Translations under genes and position numbers: made by a program
In this document: one piece after another, positions 57,718 through 63,878 of the stretch
Layout of the letters: each line of letters begins with the position of its first letter
How positions within the stretch are numbered: the stretch's first letter is position 1
Origin: Lysobacter sp. Root76
Lineage (GTDB): Bacteria > Pseudomonadota > Gammaproteobacteria > Xanthomonadales > Xanthomonadaceae
Direction: 5' to 3'
DNA: 64,000 bases
Assembly: GCF_001428685.1 (NCBI RefSeq)
Contig: NZ_LMIK01000006.1
Coordinates: 422,809 to 486,808 of the forward strand
Notes under the pieces: generated by a model
Databases searched by the model: none
Seen by the model: only the letters and a program-made list of their open reading frames with translations
Told to the model about the DNA's origin: nothing

Positions 57718-58101
57718 TCAATCCAGGAACTTCCAAGTATCCGCCCCATCGAAGCGCCTAACGACGACCGACTCCAAGAGCGCCGGTTCAAAATTCCGCA
57801 GGTTCACTCCGTGACGAGCGGAGGGCGCGGATTCAACCGGCTCCCAATGGGTGACGATGCCGCAGGTCTTGCAGCGAAAATTCCTCAGCGTTCGGTCGCC
57901 CCAGATGTAGCTCTCCGTATTCTCGGGATGGCCTTGGATAGAGACCGAGCCAAGTTCGTAGTAGGCCCATATCCCGCCTGTGCGCCGACACAGCGAACAG
58001 TTGCAACTCGTCGCCGTTTCGGGCGCCGCCGGCAGCGTGAGGCGCACCAAGCCGCAGTGGCAGGAACCGCGCAGCGAGGGTGGATGCTGTTCCTGGCTCA
58101 T
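57718..58101 (-). CDS. GFA/CENP-V-type zinc protein
   Basis: A 127-residue protein of the glutathione-dependent formaldehyde-activating (GFA) fold. Zinc ligands are visible in GSCHCGLV, SCNCSLCRR and CKTCGIVTH, and the terminal HGVNLRNFEPALL fits the family. ATG 58101 gives the usual length. It lies next to the most degraded attC (58128-58244) and no attC follows it, so it is either the end of the array or a chromosomal gene at its boundary. Confidence 0.85.
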   Translation of the reverse strand: MSQEQHPPSLRGSCHCGLVRLTLPAAPETATSCNCSLCRRTGGIWAYYELGSVSIQGHPENTESYIWGDRTLRNFRCKTCGIVTHWEPVESAPSARHGVNLRNFEPALLESVVVRRFDGADTWKFLD

Positions 58102-58127
58102 CTGAGTATGCCGTTGGTTGTTGTGCT

Positions 58128-58244
58128 GCCTAATACCTGGATTAAGCCGAGTCGGAGCGCGAATAACTGGAGAACGACGCGCCGACAGGCCCTGCAGGAT
58201 TCCTGAAGCCACTAAGCGGATTCTGCCTGAATGATCCGTTAGGG
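58128..58244 (-). repeat. degenerate, expanded attC site
   Basis: 117 bp. Right end GTTAGGG (58238-58244) and left end GCCTAAT (58128-58134) with the inner words AATGATC and CTGGATTAAGCCGAG are recognisable, but about 55 bp of extra sequence containing GCGCGAATAACTGGAG and CCGACAGGCC lies between them. Confidence 0.65.
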
Positions 58245-58646
58245 CTCATCTTGGTCGGTGTGGTTGTACAGGTCAAAGTCCAGCCACAGGCCCAGGTTTG
58301 CACAGCGTGCGACTAGCTCCGATGACATGTGAAATCCGCCATTCAATCGTCGGAACTCGCCAACGCAGTTGATGCCACAGTCATGATCGCGCAAGAAGCT
58401 CGCTAACTCGCCAGGCTGGGCGGCGATGTGGTCCAAGATGGCCGAAACGTAGTAATTCGGCTGCTCTTCTCCTGGCGGAACTGGCGGCTGGCCTTGCCAA
58501 ATGTTCTTGGTGATAAGCCGCCCATCACGTGTGCGATCCCCGGCTAGCCTGAGGCGCTCGACCGGAAGTTCGACTAGAGCTGTCACAGCCTCGGGTGCGC
58601 AAGAAAACCCCGAGACCGTCAGATAAGCGTACACGCGCGATGACAT
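58239..58646 (-). CDS. cassette gene: DUF4279-like protein
   Basis: A 135-residue protein with the DUF4279 pattern: VYAYLTVSGFSCAPEAVTAL, then VERLRLAGDRTRDGRLI, YYVSAILDHIAAQPGELASF and a terminal LGLWLDFDLY segment. Function of the family is unknown. The TAA stop lies inside the attC end (CCCTAAC). Confidence 0.72.
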   Translation of the reverse strand: MSSRVYAYLTVSGFSCAPEAVTALVELPVERLRLAGDRTRDGRLITKNIWQGQPPVPPGEEQPNYYVSAILDHIAAQPGELASFLRDHDCGINCVGEFRRLNGGFHMSSELVARCANLGLWLDFDLYNHTDQDEP

Positions 58647-58656
58647 TCGGTATGAG

Positions 58657-58716
58657 CCCTAACGCCTGAATTAATCCGAGCCGAGAAGCGGCTTCGGCTT
58701 GAATGAATGGTTAGGC
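58657..58716 (-). repeat. attC site
   Basis: 60 bp, ends CCCTAAC (58657-58663) and GTTAGGC (58710-58716) on the plus strand, with the common inner core; GAATGAATGG replaces the usual GAATGAATTG. Confidence 0.9.
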
Positions 58717-58728
58717 ACCGTAGGCGAC

Positions 58729-59091
58729 CTAACAGGTCCAGTAAATCTTACCGATCAGATCAACGACCTCTGGGCCATCGCTGCATCCGCCAACGTCCCG
58801 GACTGAGCGATCACCGTCCTCGTGGCCGATGATCCATTGGCCGGAACCGGCATGCCACATGAGCTCTCCCTCAGCGAGGACGCCTGCAGGAAACGGCCCT
58901 GACGCCTTGGAATTGACCAATACGATGTGCGAGCCATTGATTGTTGCGTTGAGAGAGATGCTCGGGATTGTGGGTTGCTCAGCGAAGTGGTGTTGAAAGA
59001 CGTAGTGGCCTGACGCGATCGGAACCGCGGAATCGGTTGCCACAGAGCAACTCGCAGTAAAGACGAAGGCAAGGACCAGGAGCTGCTTCAT
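58729..59091 (-). CDS. cassette gene: secreted protein of unknown function
   Basis: A 120-residue protein with a signal peptide (LLVLAFVFTASCSVA; the Cys could be a lipobox). The mature part has SLNATINGSHIVLVNSKASGPFPAG and WHAGSGQWIIGHEDGDRSV, beta-rich, ending YWTC. No family recognised. Confidence 0.6.
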   Translation of the reverse strand: MKQLLVLAFVFTASCSVATDSAVPIASGHYVFQHHFAEQPTIPSISLNATINGSHIVLVNSKASGPFPAGVLAEGELMWHAGSGQWIIGHEDGDRSVRDVGGCSDGPEVVDLIGKIYWTC

Positions 59092-59095
59092 GTAG

Positions 59096-59155
59096 TGCTA
59101 ACGCCTGAATTAAGCCGAGCCGCGAAGCGACTTCGGCTTGAATGAATTGTTAGGC
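59096..59155 (-). repeat. attC site
   Basis: 60 bp, ends TGCTAAC (59096-59102) and GTTAGGC (59149-59155), core GAAGCGACTTCGGCTTG with one substitution from the usual. Confidence 0.9.
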
Positions 59156-59449
59156 AGTAGCGCGGGCTTTTAGCTGGACCCACTCATCTACTACCGTGAA
59201 CATGTAGTTGCCGACAGGGGCAAGGTTGGAATCTGCATGCACGAAAGGGTTGTTGCCTAGCCATTCTATGATCATAGAGCCGGGTGCCAGAACATTGGCA
59301 GATTGAACCCAATCCAAGAAGTCAGCGCTTAGCCCCTCATGCTCCAGCGTATCGCCCAGCATGACAACACGAGCAAGGGCTTCGCCGGACGGCACTGGGA
59401 TGCTCACAGTGTCGCCGAGGTGTACTGGTGAACCGTCGCGATAATCCAT
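59150..59449 (-). CDS. cassette gene: small protein of unknown function
   Basis: A 99-residue soluble protein (HLGDTVSIPVPSGEALARVV, DFLDWVQSANVLAPGSMIIEW, NYMFTVVDEWVQLKAR), beta-rich with no recognised family. Its TAA stop is part of the attC end. Confidence 0.55.
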   Translation of the reverse strand: MDYRDGSPVHLGDTVSIPVPSGEALARVVMLGDTLEHEGLSADFLDWVQSANVLAPGSMIIEWLGNNPFVHADSNLAPVGNYMFTVVDEWVQLKARATA

Positions 59450-59456
59450 GCTTGCG

Positions 59457-59525
59457 GCCTAACGTCTGAATTGGTCCGAAACAATCGCGCAGCGATTGGT
59501 TTTCGGCTTGAATGAATTGTTAGGG
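59457..59525 (-). repeat. attC site with atypical stem
   Basis: 69 bp, ends GCCTAAC (59457-59463) and GTTAGGG (59519-59525). The central stem is different from the others: AACAATCGC-gcA-GCGATTGGTT replaces the usual CGAGCCGCGAAGCGGC, so the site belongs to another attC subgroup. Confidence 0.85.
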
Positions 59526-59786
59526 ACCAGCCGGCGGAAACTCACTACCAGGCGCTATAGCCAGGCCACTGAGTTGCAAATTACTAAGCTCCTCGGCTGA
59601 CGCAACATACACCTCAATGTCGCCAATGCCTCCGGAGCCAGAATAGTCGCTCGACATGTGGAAGTGCTGGTCCGGGCCAGACTTCAGCTTGGTAAGGAGC
59701 GCAATGAGCCTGTCGATCTCAGCCACAGTGAGTCCAAGGCTGATCCCGTGCCACCCGTTGTTCCAGCTTTCTATTTCGGCATGCAT
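59520..59786 (-). CDS. cassette gene: small protein of unknown function
   Basis: An 88-residue protein with LGLTVAEIDRLIALLTKLKSG and GIGDIEVYVASAEELSNLQLSG, alpha/beta with a Pro-rich tail. The TAA stop lies in the attC end. No family recognised. Confidence 0.55.
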   Translation of the reverse strand: MHAEIESWNNGWHGISLGLTVAEIDRLIALLTKLKSGPDQHFHMSSDYSGSGGIGDIEVYVASAEELSNLQLSGLAIAPGSEFPPAGP

Positions 59787-59802
59787 TGCTCTGTATCCCG
59801 GA

Positions 59803-59862
59803 GCCTAACATCTGAACTAAGCCGAGCCGCGAAGCGGCTTCGGCTTGAATGAATTGTTAGGG
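59803..59862 (-). repeat. attC site
   Basis: 60 bp, ends GCCTAAC (59803-59809) and GTTAGGG (59856-59862), full consensus core. Confidence 0.92.
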
Positions 59863-60189
59863 TGCACCCGCGATCATGATGGCGAACGCCACCAAGTAAG
59901 CGGGTACACCCACGAGAAGACTAAGCCGGATGCGCCGAGCGTACCGCGTGGCGTTCGGGTCTTTGAGCTCTCGCGCAATCGGGCCGAAAGCAGCGCCCAC
60001 AATGGCCACCCCCACGTTTGGATCAGCGGCCCTAGGCATGCCTGTGAAAAAGAAGCTGGGAGACCCACGCCGGTCTGTGATAGCGGGGCGCTCTGCCAGA
60101 AGAATGCGCCGAAAACGGACAAGCGCATGAAAGTAGAAGGGCGTAATAAGGGCCCCGATTACTACCAACACGATTGCGATCAGTTGCAT
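59857..60189 (-). CDS. cassette gene: small membrane protein
   Basis: A 110-residue protein with two membrane helices (LIAIVLVVIGALITPFYFHAL and LSLLVGVPAYLVAFAIMIAG) around a soluble loop holding FFFTGMPRAADPNVGVAI. No family recognised. Its TAA stop is inside the attC end. Confidence 0.6.
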   Translation of the reverse strand: MQLIAIVLVVIGALITPFYFHALVRFRRILLAERPAITDRRGSPSFFFTGMPRAADPNVGVAIVGAAFGPIARELKDPNATRYARRIRLSLLVGVPAYLVAFAIMIAGAP

Positions 60190-60194
60190 GTGCG

Positions 60195-60254
60195 CCCTAC
60201 TGCCTAAATTAGGCCGAGCCGCGAAGCGGCTTCGGCTTGAATGAACTGTTAGCG
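60195..60254 (-). repeat. attC site with degenerate end
   Basis: 60 bp. Right end GTTAGCG (60248-60254) is intact; the left end reads CCCTACT instead of CCCTAAC and the next bases GCCTAAATTAGG differ from the usual GCCTGAATTAAG, so recombination may be weaker. Confidence 0.8.
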
Positions 60255-60613
60255 CTCAGCCGCGTGGAGTTCACCGAGGCAGTAGCAAGTTGAATTGCCT
60301 CCGACGAGCGCTTGCTCGCCCCCCAAGGAAGGGCCAAGTATCGCTCAACGTGGAGGGTGCCGTGCAGATCGTATGGGACCAAGTACTGCACCTCAACCAA
60401 GAATGGCCCCGCGATACGAGGATAGATATTGCTGCGGCTCAAGCGGACCTTGTTGCCCTGGATGTCAGTGCCGCTAATGCCTAAGCGTTGAACCTCTTGA
60501 TACGTCTTATCCGCGCATGCGGACAGGGAGCGCCAAGCTGTCAGGTATCCGGTGCCAAGGGCAAGCGCAAGAACGGCGACCACGGCAAGAGTGGCTCTTC
60601 TCCAAGTCGCCAT
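60209..60613 (-). CDS. cassette gene: secreted or membrane-anchored protein with attC-encoded tail
   Basis: A 134-residue protein with an N-terminal hydrophobic segment (TLAVVAVLALALGTGYLTAW) and a soluble domain (ISGTDIQGNKVRLSRSNIYP, VQYLVPYDLHGTLHVERYLALP). The reading frame runs into the attC, adding SSFKPKPLRGSA and stopping at 60209. No family recognised. Confidence 0.62.
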   Translation of the reverse strand: MATWRRATLAVVAVLALALGTGYLTAWRSLSACADKTYQEVQRLGISGTDIQGNKVRLSRSNIYPRIAGPFLVEVQYLVPYDLHGTLHVERYLALPWGASKRSSEAIQLATASVNSTRLSANSSFKPKPLRGSA

Positions 60614-60628
60614 AATGTGACTCCTGAA

Positions 60629-60688
60629 CGCTAACGCCTGAGTTAAACCGAGCCGCGAAGCAGCGTCAGCTCGGCTGAATTGTTAGGC
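60629..60688 (-). repeat. attC site with altered stem
   Basis: 60 bp, ends CGCTAAC (60629-60635) and GTTAGGC (60682-60688). The stem reads CGAAGCAGCGTCAGCTCGG instead of CGAAGCGGCTTCGGCTTG. Confidence 0.85.
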
Positions 60689-61132
60689 CCGTTGCCGAAC
60701 AAGGTAAACAACCCCGTCGTCATAGCAAGTCGTGCCGATCTGGTGCGTGTTTGGGACGGCGCTTGCCACCCAATCCGGAGCAGGCGAATCCCATGTAACT
60801 CCAGGGAAGTCATGCGGATAGATCGTGCCATTTGGATTCCGCGAGTGGGCATAGACCGCATTGTTCATGGTGTTGCCGCATAAGGTTGCCCAAAGTTGGA
60901 TGGGCTCCGGCCGGTCTTTCGCGATCATCTCCAGGTAGCGCAACAGGCGGACCGTAGCAGCCGCAATCTCTGGAATGTTCTCGGGACGATTGATGCCACG
61001 ACCATACCAATCTACATGAGTGTGCCAACAATCGAACCAACTTGAGAGGTCAAGATCATCGATTTTGCGACGCCCACCTGCTTCCACACGTGCCCAGTAG
61101 GCTTGCATTCTTTTGCGATAACGGCGATCCAT
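60683..61132 (-). CDS. cassette gene: soluble protein of unknown function
   Basis: A 149-residue protein with LSSWFDCWHTHVDWYGRGINRPE, VRLLRYLEMIAKDRPEPIQLW and TYPHDFPGVTWDSP-like (TIYPHDFPGVTWDSP) segments. Trp and His are frequent. No family recognised. Its TAA stop lies within the attC end. Confidence 0.58.
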   Translation of the reverse strand: MDRRYRKRMQAYWARVEAGGRRKIDDLDLSSWFDCWHTHVDWYGRGINRPENIPEIAAATVRLLRYLEMIAKDRPEPIQLWATLCGNTMNNAVYAHSRNPNGTIYPHDFPGVTWDSPAPDWVASAVPNTHQIGTTCYDDGVVYLVRQRA

Positions 61133-61139
61133 GACGCGA

Positions 61140-61280
61140 TCCTAACGCCTGAACTCAGCCGAGCCGCGAAGCCGAAGCCGCGTCGGGTCGGGTCGGGTCG
61201 GGTCGGGTCGGGTCGGGTCGGGTCGGGTCGGGTCGGGTCGGGTCGGGTCGGGTCGGGTCGGGTCGAATGAATTGTTAGGT
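61140..61280 (-). repeat. attC site expanded by GGTCG pentamers
   Basis: 141 bp, ends TCCTAAC (61140-61146) and GTTAGGT (61274-61280). Between the usual left half (GCCTGAACTCAGCCGAGCCGCG) and the right words GAATGAATT lies a run of about 17 pentamers at 61181-61265, sixteen of them exact GGTCG. The normal GGCTTCGGCTT stem half is lost. Confidence 0.9.
61181..61265. repeat. pentanucleotide microsatellite (GGTCG)n
   Basis: Eighty-five bases: one imperfect CGTCG unit followed by sixteen exact GGTCG units. It sits inside an attC site. Because 5 is not a multiple of 3, gain or loss of units would shift any frame read through it. Confidence 0.95.
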
Positions 61281-61295
61281 CGATAGCCGCTCATG

Positions 61296-61544
61296 TCACT
61301 TTTGGCCAGTTGAAAGAATGCGGCGTATCGCAAGCACGCGCCTAGCAGAACGAATGATGGTCAGAAGAAGCACGAACATCACAATGCCGTAGACAAGCAG
61401 GTCATTCGGCTTGCTCGTGGTTAGGAGCAGGTATGCGCAGTACAAAAACAAGACCGTGAATCCAGCAAGGCCAATGATGTTCTTCGCGTAGTGGAGCCTA
61501 TCTACTGCGCGATTTGGTTCCAACTGCGGATTATCCATTGCCAT
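61296..61544 (-). CDS. cassette gene: small membrane protein
   Basis: An 82-residue protein with two membrane helices (IGLAGFTVLFLYCAYLLL and LLVYGIVMFVLLLTIIRSA) and a basic end (RRVLAIRRILSTGQK). It stops 15 bases before the expanded attC. ATG 61544 or 61538 may be the start. No family recognised. Confidence 0.6.
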   Translation of the reverse strand: MAMDNPQLEPNRAVDRLHYAKNIIGLAGFTVLFLYCAYLLLTTSKPNDLLVYGIVMFVLLLTIIRSARRVLAIRRILSTGQK

Positions 61545-61551
61545 CCAATCG

Positions 61552-61611
61552 CCCTTACGCCTGAATTAACCCAAGCCGCGAAGCGGCTTCGGCTTGAATG
61601 AATTGTTAGGC
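61552..61611 (-). repeat. attC site
   Basis: 60 bp, ends CCCTTAC (61552-61558, one substitution) and GTTAGGC (61605-61611), consensus core. Confidence 0.88.
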
Positions 61612-61624
61612 GGTAACCGAGGAC

Positions 61625-62089
61625 TCATGCCAGCGGAACCGCCGTAACCCACGGAACAACTGCCTCAAACTCCAGCTGGACCACAGGCTGCCCCTCAAAT
61701 GGCTCCGGCACCTGCGACAAACGCGCACTGAACCCAACACTCTTCATGCCGGGAAAGGGTTCTGCATCAAGGCTATGGGTTGTCTCACTGGTCTGCCGCC
61801 AAGCGTCCACACCACCCTCAAGGCGGCCAACAAAATGGAACCAGCCTTGCGTTGGCATAGGCTCACCGCTGCTACCGTAATGGCAAAGCTCTGCCGGCTT
61901 GCCCGGATCTATCCCAAGTTGTTGAAGCAGGTGTAGAAAGGGGGGCGAGAATGCCCCCTCCCCGGCAGCACGAAAGTTTGCGCAGTCCAAACACTCGCAA
62001 GCAATGACTAAGGTGCGCGCGTAGAGCTCTCTCGTCCGCTCTGGATCGAAATGGATGCTCCAACGGCCGATTTGCGAAAAATTCTCCAT
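61625..62089 (-). CDS. cassette gene: soluble protein of unknown function
   Basis: A 154-residue protein. ARTLVIACECLDCANFR has a C-x-C-x2-C cluster that may bind metal; LLQQLGIDPGKPAELCHYGS and WFHFVGRLEGGVDAW follow, and the C-terminal half is beta-rich (SVGFSARLSQVPEPF). No family recognised. Confidence 0.58.
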   Translation of the reverse strand: MENFSQIGRWSIHFDPERTRELYARTLVIACECLDCANFRAAGEGAFSPPFLHLLQQLGIDPGKPAELCHYGSSGEPMPTQGWFHFVGRLEGGVDAWRQTSETTHSLDAEPFPGMKSVGFSARLSQVPEPFEGQPVVQLEFEAVVPWVTAVPLA

Positions 62090-62093
62090 AGCC

Positions 62094-62150
62094 GCCTACC
62101 TGAACTAAGCCGAGCCGCGAAGCGGCTCCGGCTTGAATGAATTGTTATGC
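62094..62150 (-). repeat. attC site with shortened end
   Basis: 57 bp. The right end GTTATGC (62144-62150) is intact; the left end reads GCCTACC with three bases missing relative to CTAACGCCTG. Confidence 0.8.
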
Positions 62151-62663
62151 CCCAGACCCGTTTGGCACCAGCGCAAGCAGGTCAGTCACTCCGACATCCG
62201 CCGCGGATTGCGAGAGCAAAGTAGTGATTTGACCACGGTGATGCGTCTGATGATTGAAGAAGTGCATAACCAGGCCAAAAAAATCTTTTCCGGTTACTCC
62301 GCCTCGTGAGTTTGTGTAGGTCATCACGAAGTCGAGGTCTGAATCACCGATTGTCTGTGCCCAGTCGCTAATTAGCCGATCGAGCCAGGTACGGTGGACA
62401 GCGATGCTTGGGAGATCCTTGAATTTGTCCAGGTCGGCAATGGTGTCCGGCGCCGGAATCTGAAGCATTGGCTCCAATACGCTGTACTTGGCCGGATGTC
62501 CGGCGAAGCGTTTGAGCCAAATTGTGTCGGCAACGACCAAATGGTTGAGTGTCTTAAGTATCGAGCCAAAGAACGCACCGCGGTCGGCTAGCAGCTCGTC
62601 CTCGGATAGAGTTTGAGCAGCGGCATAAACGTTTGCGTTCATCCACTTGTTATAGGAAGCCAT
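62145..62663 (-). CDS. cassette gene: DinB-family protein
   Basis: A 172-residue protein of the DinB/YfiT four-helix fold: ASYNKWMNANVYAAA, LKTLNHLVVADTIWLKRFAG (first metal His) and FFNHQTHHRGQITTLL (the second and third His). Members include metal-dependent thiol transferases and stress-induced proteins. The stop TAA is inside the attC end. A GTG at 62690 would add nine residues (VDRKGLVCL) that fit the family N terminus, so the true start may be there. Confidence 0.82.
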   Translation of the reverse strand: MASYNKWMNANVYAAAQTLSEDELLADRGAFFGSILKTLNHLVVADTIWLKRFAGHPAKYSVLEPMLQIPAPDTIADLDKFKDLPSIAVHRTWLDRLISDWAQTIGDSDLDFVMTYTNSRGGVTGKDFFGLVMHFFNHQTHHRGQITTLLSQSAADVGVTDLLALVPNGSGA

Positions 62664-62705
62664 TAAGCAAACAAGACCTTTACGATCCACGGAACCTCTC
62701 AATGG

Positions 62706-62765
62706 GCATAACGCCTGAATTAAGCCGAGCCGCGAAGCGGCTTCGGCTTGAATGAATTGCTAGGA
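62706..62765 (-). repeat. attC site
   Basis: 60 bp, ends GCATAAC (62706-62712) and GCTAGGA (62759-62765, one substitution in the GTTRRRY-type box), consensus core. Confidence 0.88.
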
Positions 62766-63418
62766 CGCAAACCCGCGCGGTCAACGATGCGATAGCCCCC
62801 CTCGCAGATCAGCAGGGGAAGCAGCCAACTTAACCATAGCAGTATCGGGATCATTACCGGCGGAGGCGCAAGCTCCATCATTCCTGGAACCTTAATCAGT
62901 GCTCGAAAGGTGATGGGAGCGAGCGTCACAAGATAGTTGCGTACCATCCAGCGGCGGTGTGACGGCACCCGGCGGCCACGAATAGCTATTACGCCAATCA
63001 GGGCCGTCGTCAACCACGCCAATGCAGTGGCGGCGAATGCTGCGCGGATTGCGAACGGTGCCGGCGAAGTGGCGATCAGCCCTGTGGCGCCCACGCAGGC
63101 GATGAGCATACTGGTCATGTATACGCGGCCTGTCCATCGATGCAGGCGCGAGTAGGCCCGCGGCCACTGGGTCAGGAATTGGATCAGCCCCAAGATGATG
63201 GTAAGTGCCCCGCCGGCAAGGTGGGTCCACAACCAACCGCGTCGTGCCCAGAACATGGCGTAGGCAGCGGGGTCCAACTGGTGATAGTTGCCGTAGACGG
63301 TCAGCAAGAAGTCGATGCCGATGATTCCGAGGGCAAGCAATACGATGGCCGAGCCAACGCGCCAGAAAAGGCGGGAGGGGCCTAAAGACTGGATGCTTGA
63401 CATGCCGGATAGCTGCAT
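62720..63418 (-). CDS. cassette gene: DUF2306-type membrane protein with attC-encoded tail
   Basis: A 232-residue protein with about seven membrane helices: IVLLALGIIGIDFLLTVYG, WLWTHLAGGALTIILGLIQF with the conserved His of the family, RLHRWTGRVYMTSMLIACVG with RxHRxxGR, and others; SHRRWMVRNYLVTLAPI follows. The pattern fits DUF2306 (function unknown, perhaps heme-binding). The frame continues into attC and ends NSFKPKPLRGSA. ATG 63418 or 63403 may be the start. Confidence 0.8.
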   Translation of the reverse strand: MQLSGMSSIQSLGPSRLFWRVGSAIVLLALGIIGIDFLLTVYGNYHQLDPAAYAMFWARRGWLWTHLAGGALTIILGLIQFLTQWPRAYSRLHRWTGRVYMTSMLIACVGATGLIATSPAPFAIRAAFAATALAWLTTALIGVIAIRGRRVPSHRRWMVRNYLVTLAPITFRALIKVPGMMELAPPPVMIPILLWLSWLLPLLICEGGYRIVDRAGLRPSNSFKPKPLRGSA

Positions 63419-63423
63419 TTTCG

Positions 63424-63483
63424 CCCTAACGCCTGAACTAAGCCGAGCCGCAAAGCGGCTTCGGCTTGAATGAATTGTTAGAC
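63424..63483 (-). repeat. attC site
   Basis: 60 bp, ends CCCTAAC (63424-63430) and GTTAGAC (63477-63483), core with CGCAAAGCGGC (one substitution). Confidence 0.9.
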
Positions 63484-63493
63484 CTCGCCGATA

Positions 63494-63802
63494 TCACCTG
63501 GACTCTGCTGGTGCGTTTGCAAACTCGATGATCTCAACGGCAGTCTTGCCGTTGATGAGTTGCATAATCTGATCAATGGTCATGTTGCGGAATCGAGGGT
63601 TCGCAAGGTCAAGTTGGATCACAGCGGCGATGAACTGCTCGCGTTGTGCGGGTGTTAGCTCAGCATCGATCTGGGCAAGGCTCTTTCGGAGGGCCTCGTC
63701 TGAGGAAGTGTCGATGCGCGGGTCCGCCGCCCACAAAGGCGTAATAGGTCCAGCAATACAAAACAATGCTACAAGAATTGCTTGACGGATTTTCAGATTC
63801 AT
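63494..63802 (-). CDS. cassette gene: small secreted protein of unknown function
   Basis: A 102-residue protein with a signal peptide (QAILVALFCIAGPITPLWA) and a helical mature part: SDEALRKSLAQIDAELTPAQ, REQFIAAVIQLDLANPRF and IDQIMQLINGKTAVEIIEFA. It resembles a group of small xanthomonad and Vibrio cassette products of unknown role. Stop at 63494, ten bases before its attC. Confidence 0.65.
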   Translation of the reverse strand: MNLKIRQAILVALFCIAGPITPLWAADPRIDTSSDEALRKSLAQIDAELTPAQREQFIAAVIQLDLANPRFRNMTIDQIMQLINGKTAVEIIEFANAPAESR

Positions 63803-63818
63803 AGTTGTGACCAAAGAG

Positions 63819-63878
63819 GTCTAACGCCTGAATTAAGCCGAGCCGCGAAGCGGCTTCGGCTTGAATGAATTGTTAGGC
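63819..63878 (-). repeat. attC site
   Basis: 60 bp, ends GTCTAAC (63819-63825) and GTTAGGC (63872-63878), full consensus core. Confidence 0.92.

Noticed and set aside
61142..61333. Minus-strand frame encoding a DPTRP repeat protein
   Set aside because: It is the translation of the GGTCG microsatellite inside an attC site and overlaps the end of the 82-residue gene; no start signal or family supports it.
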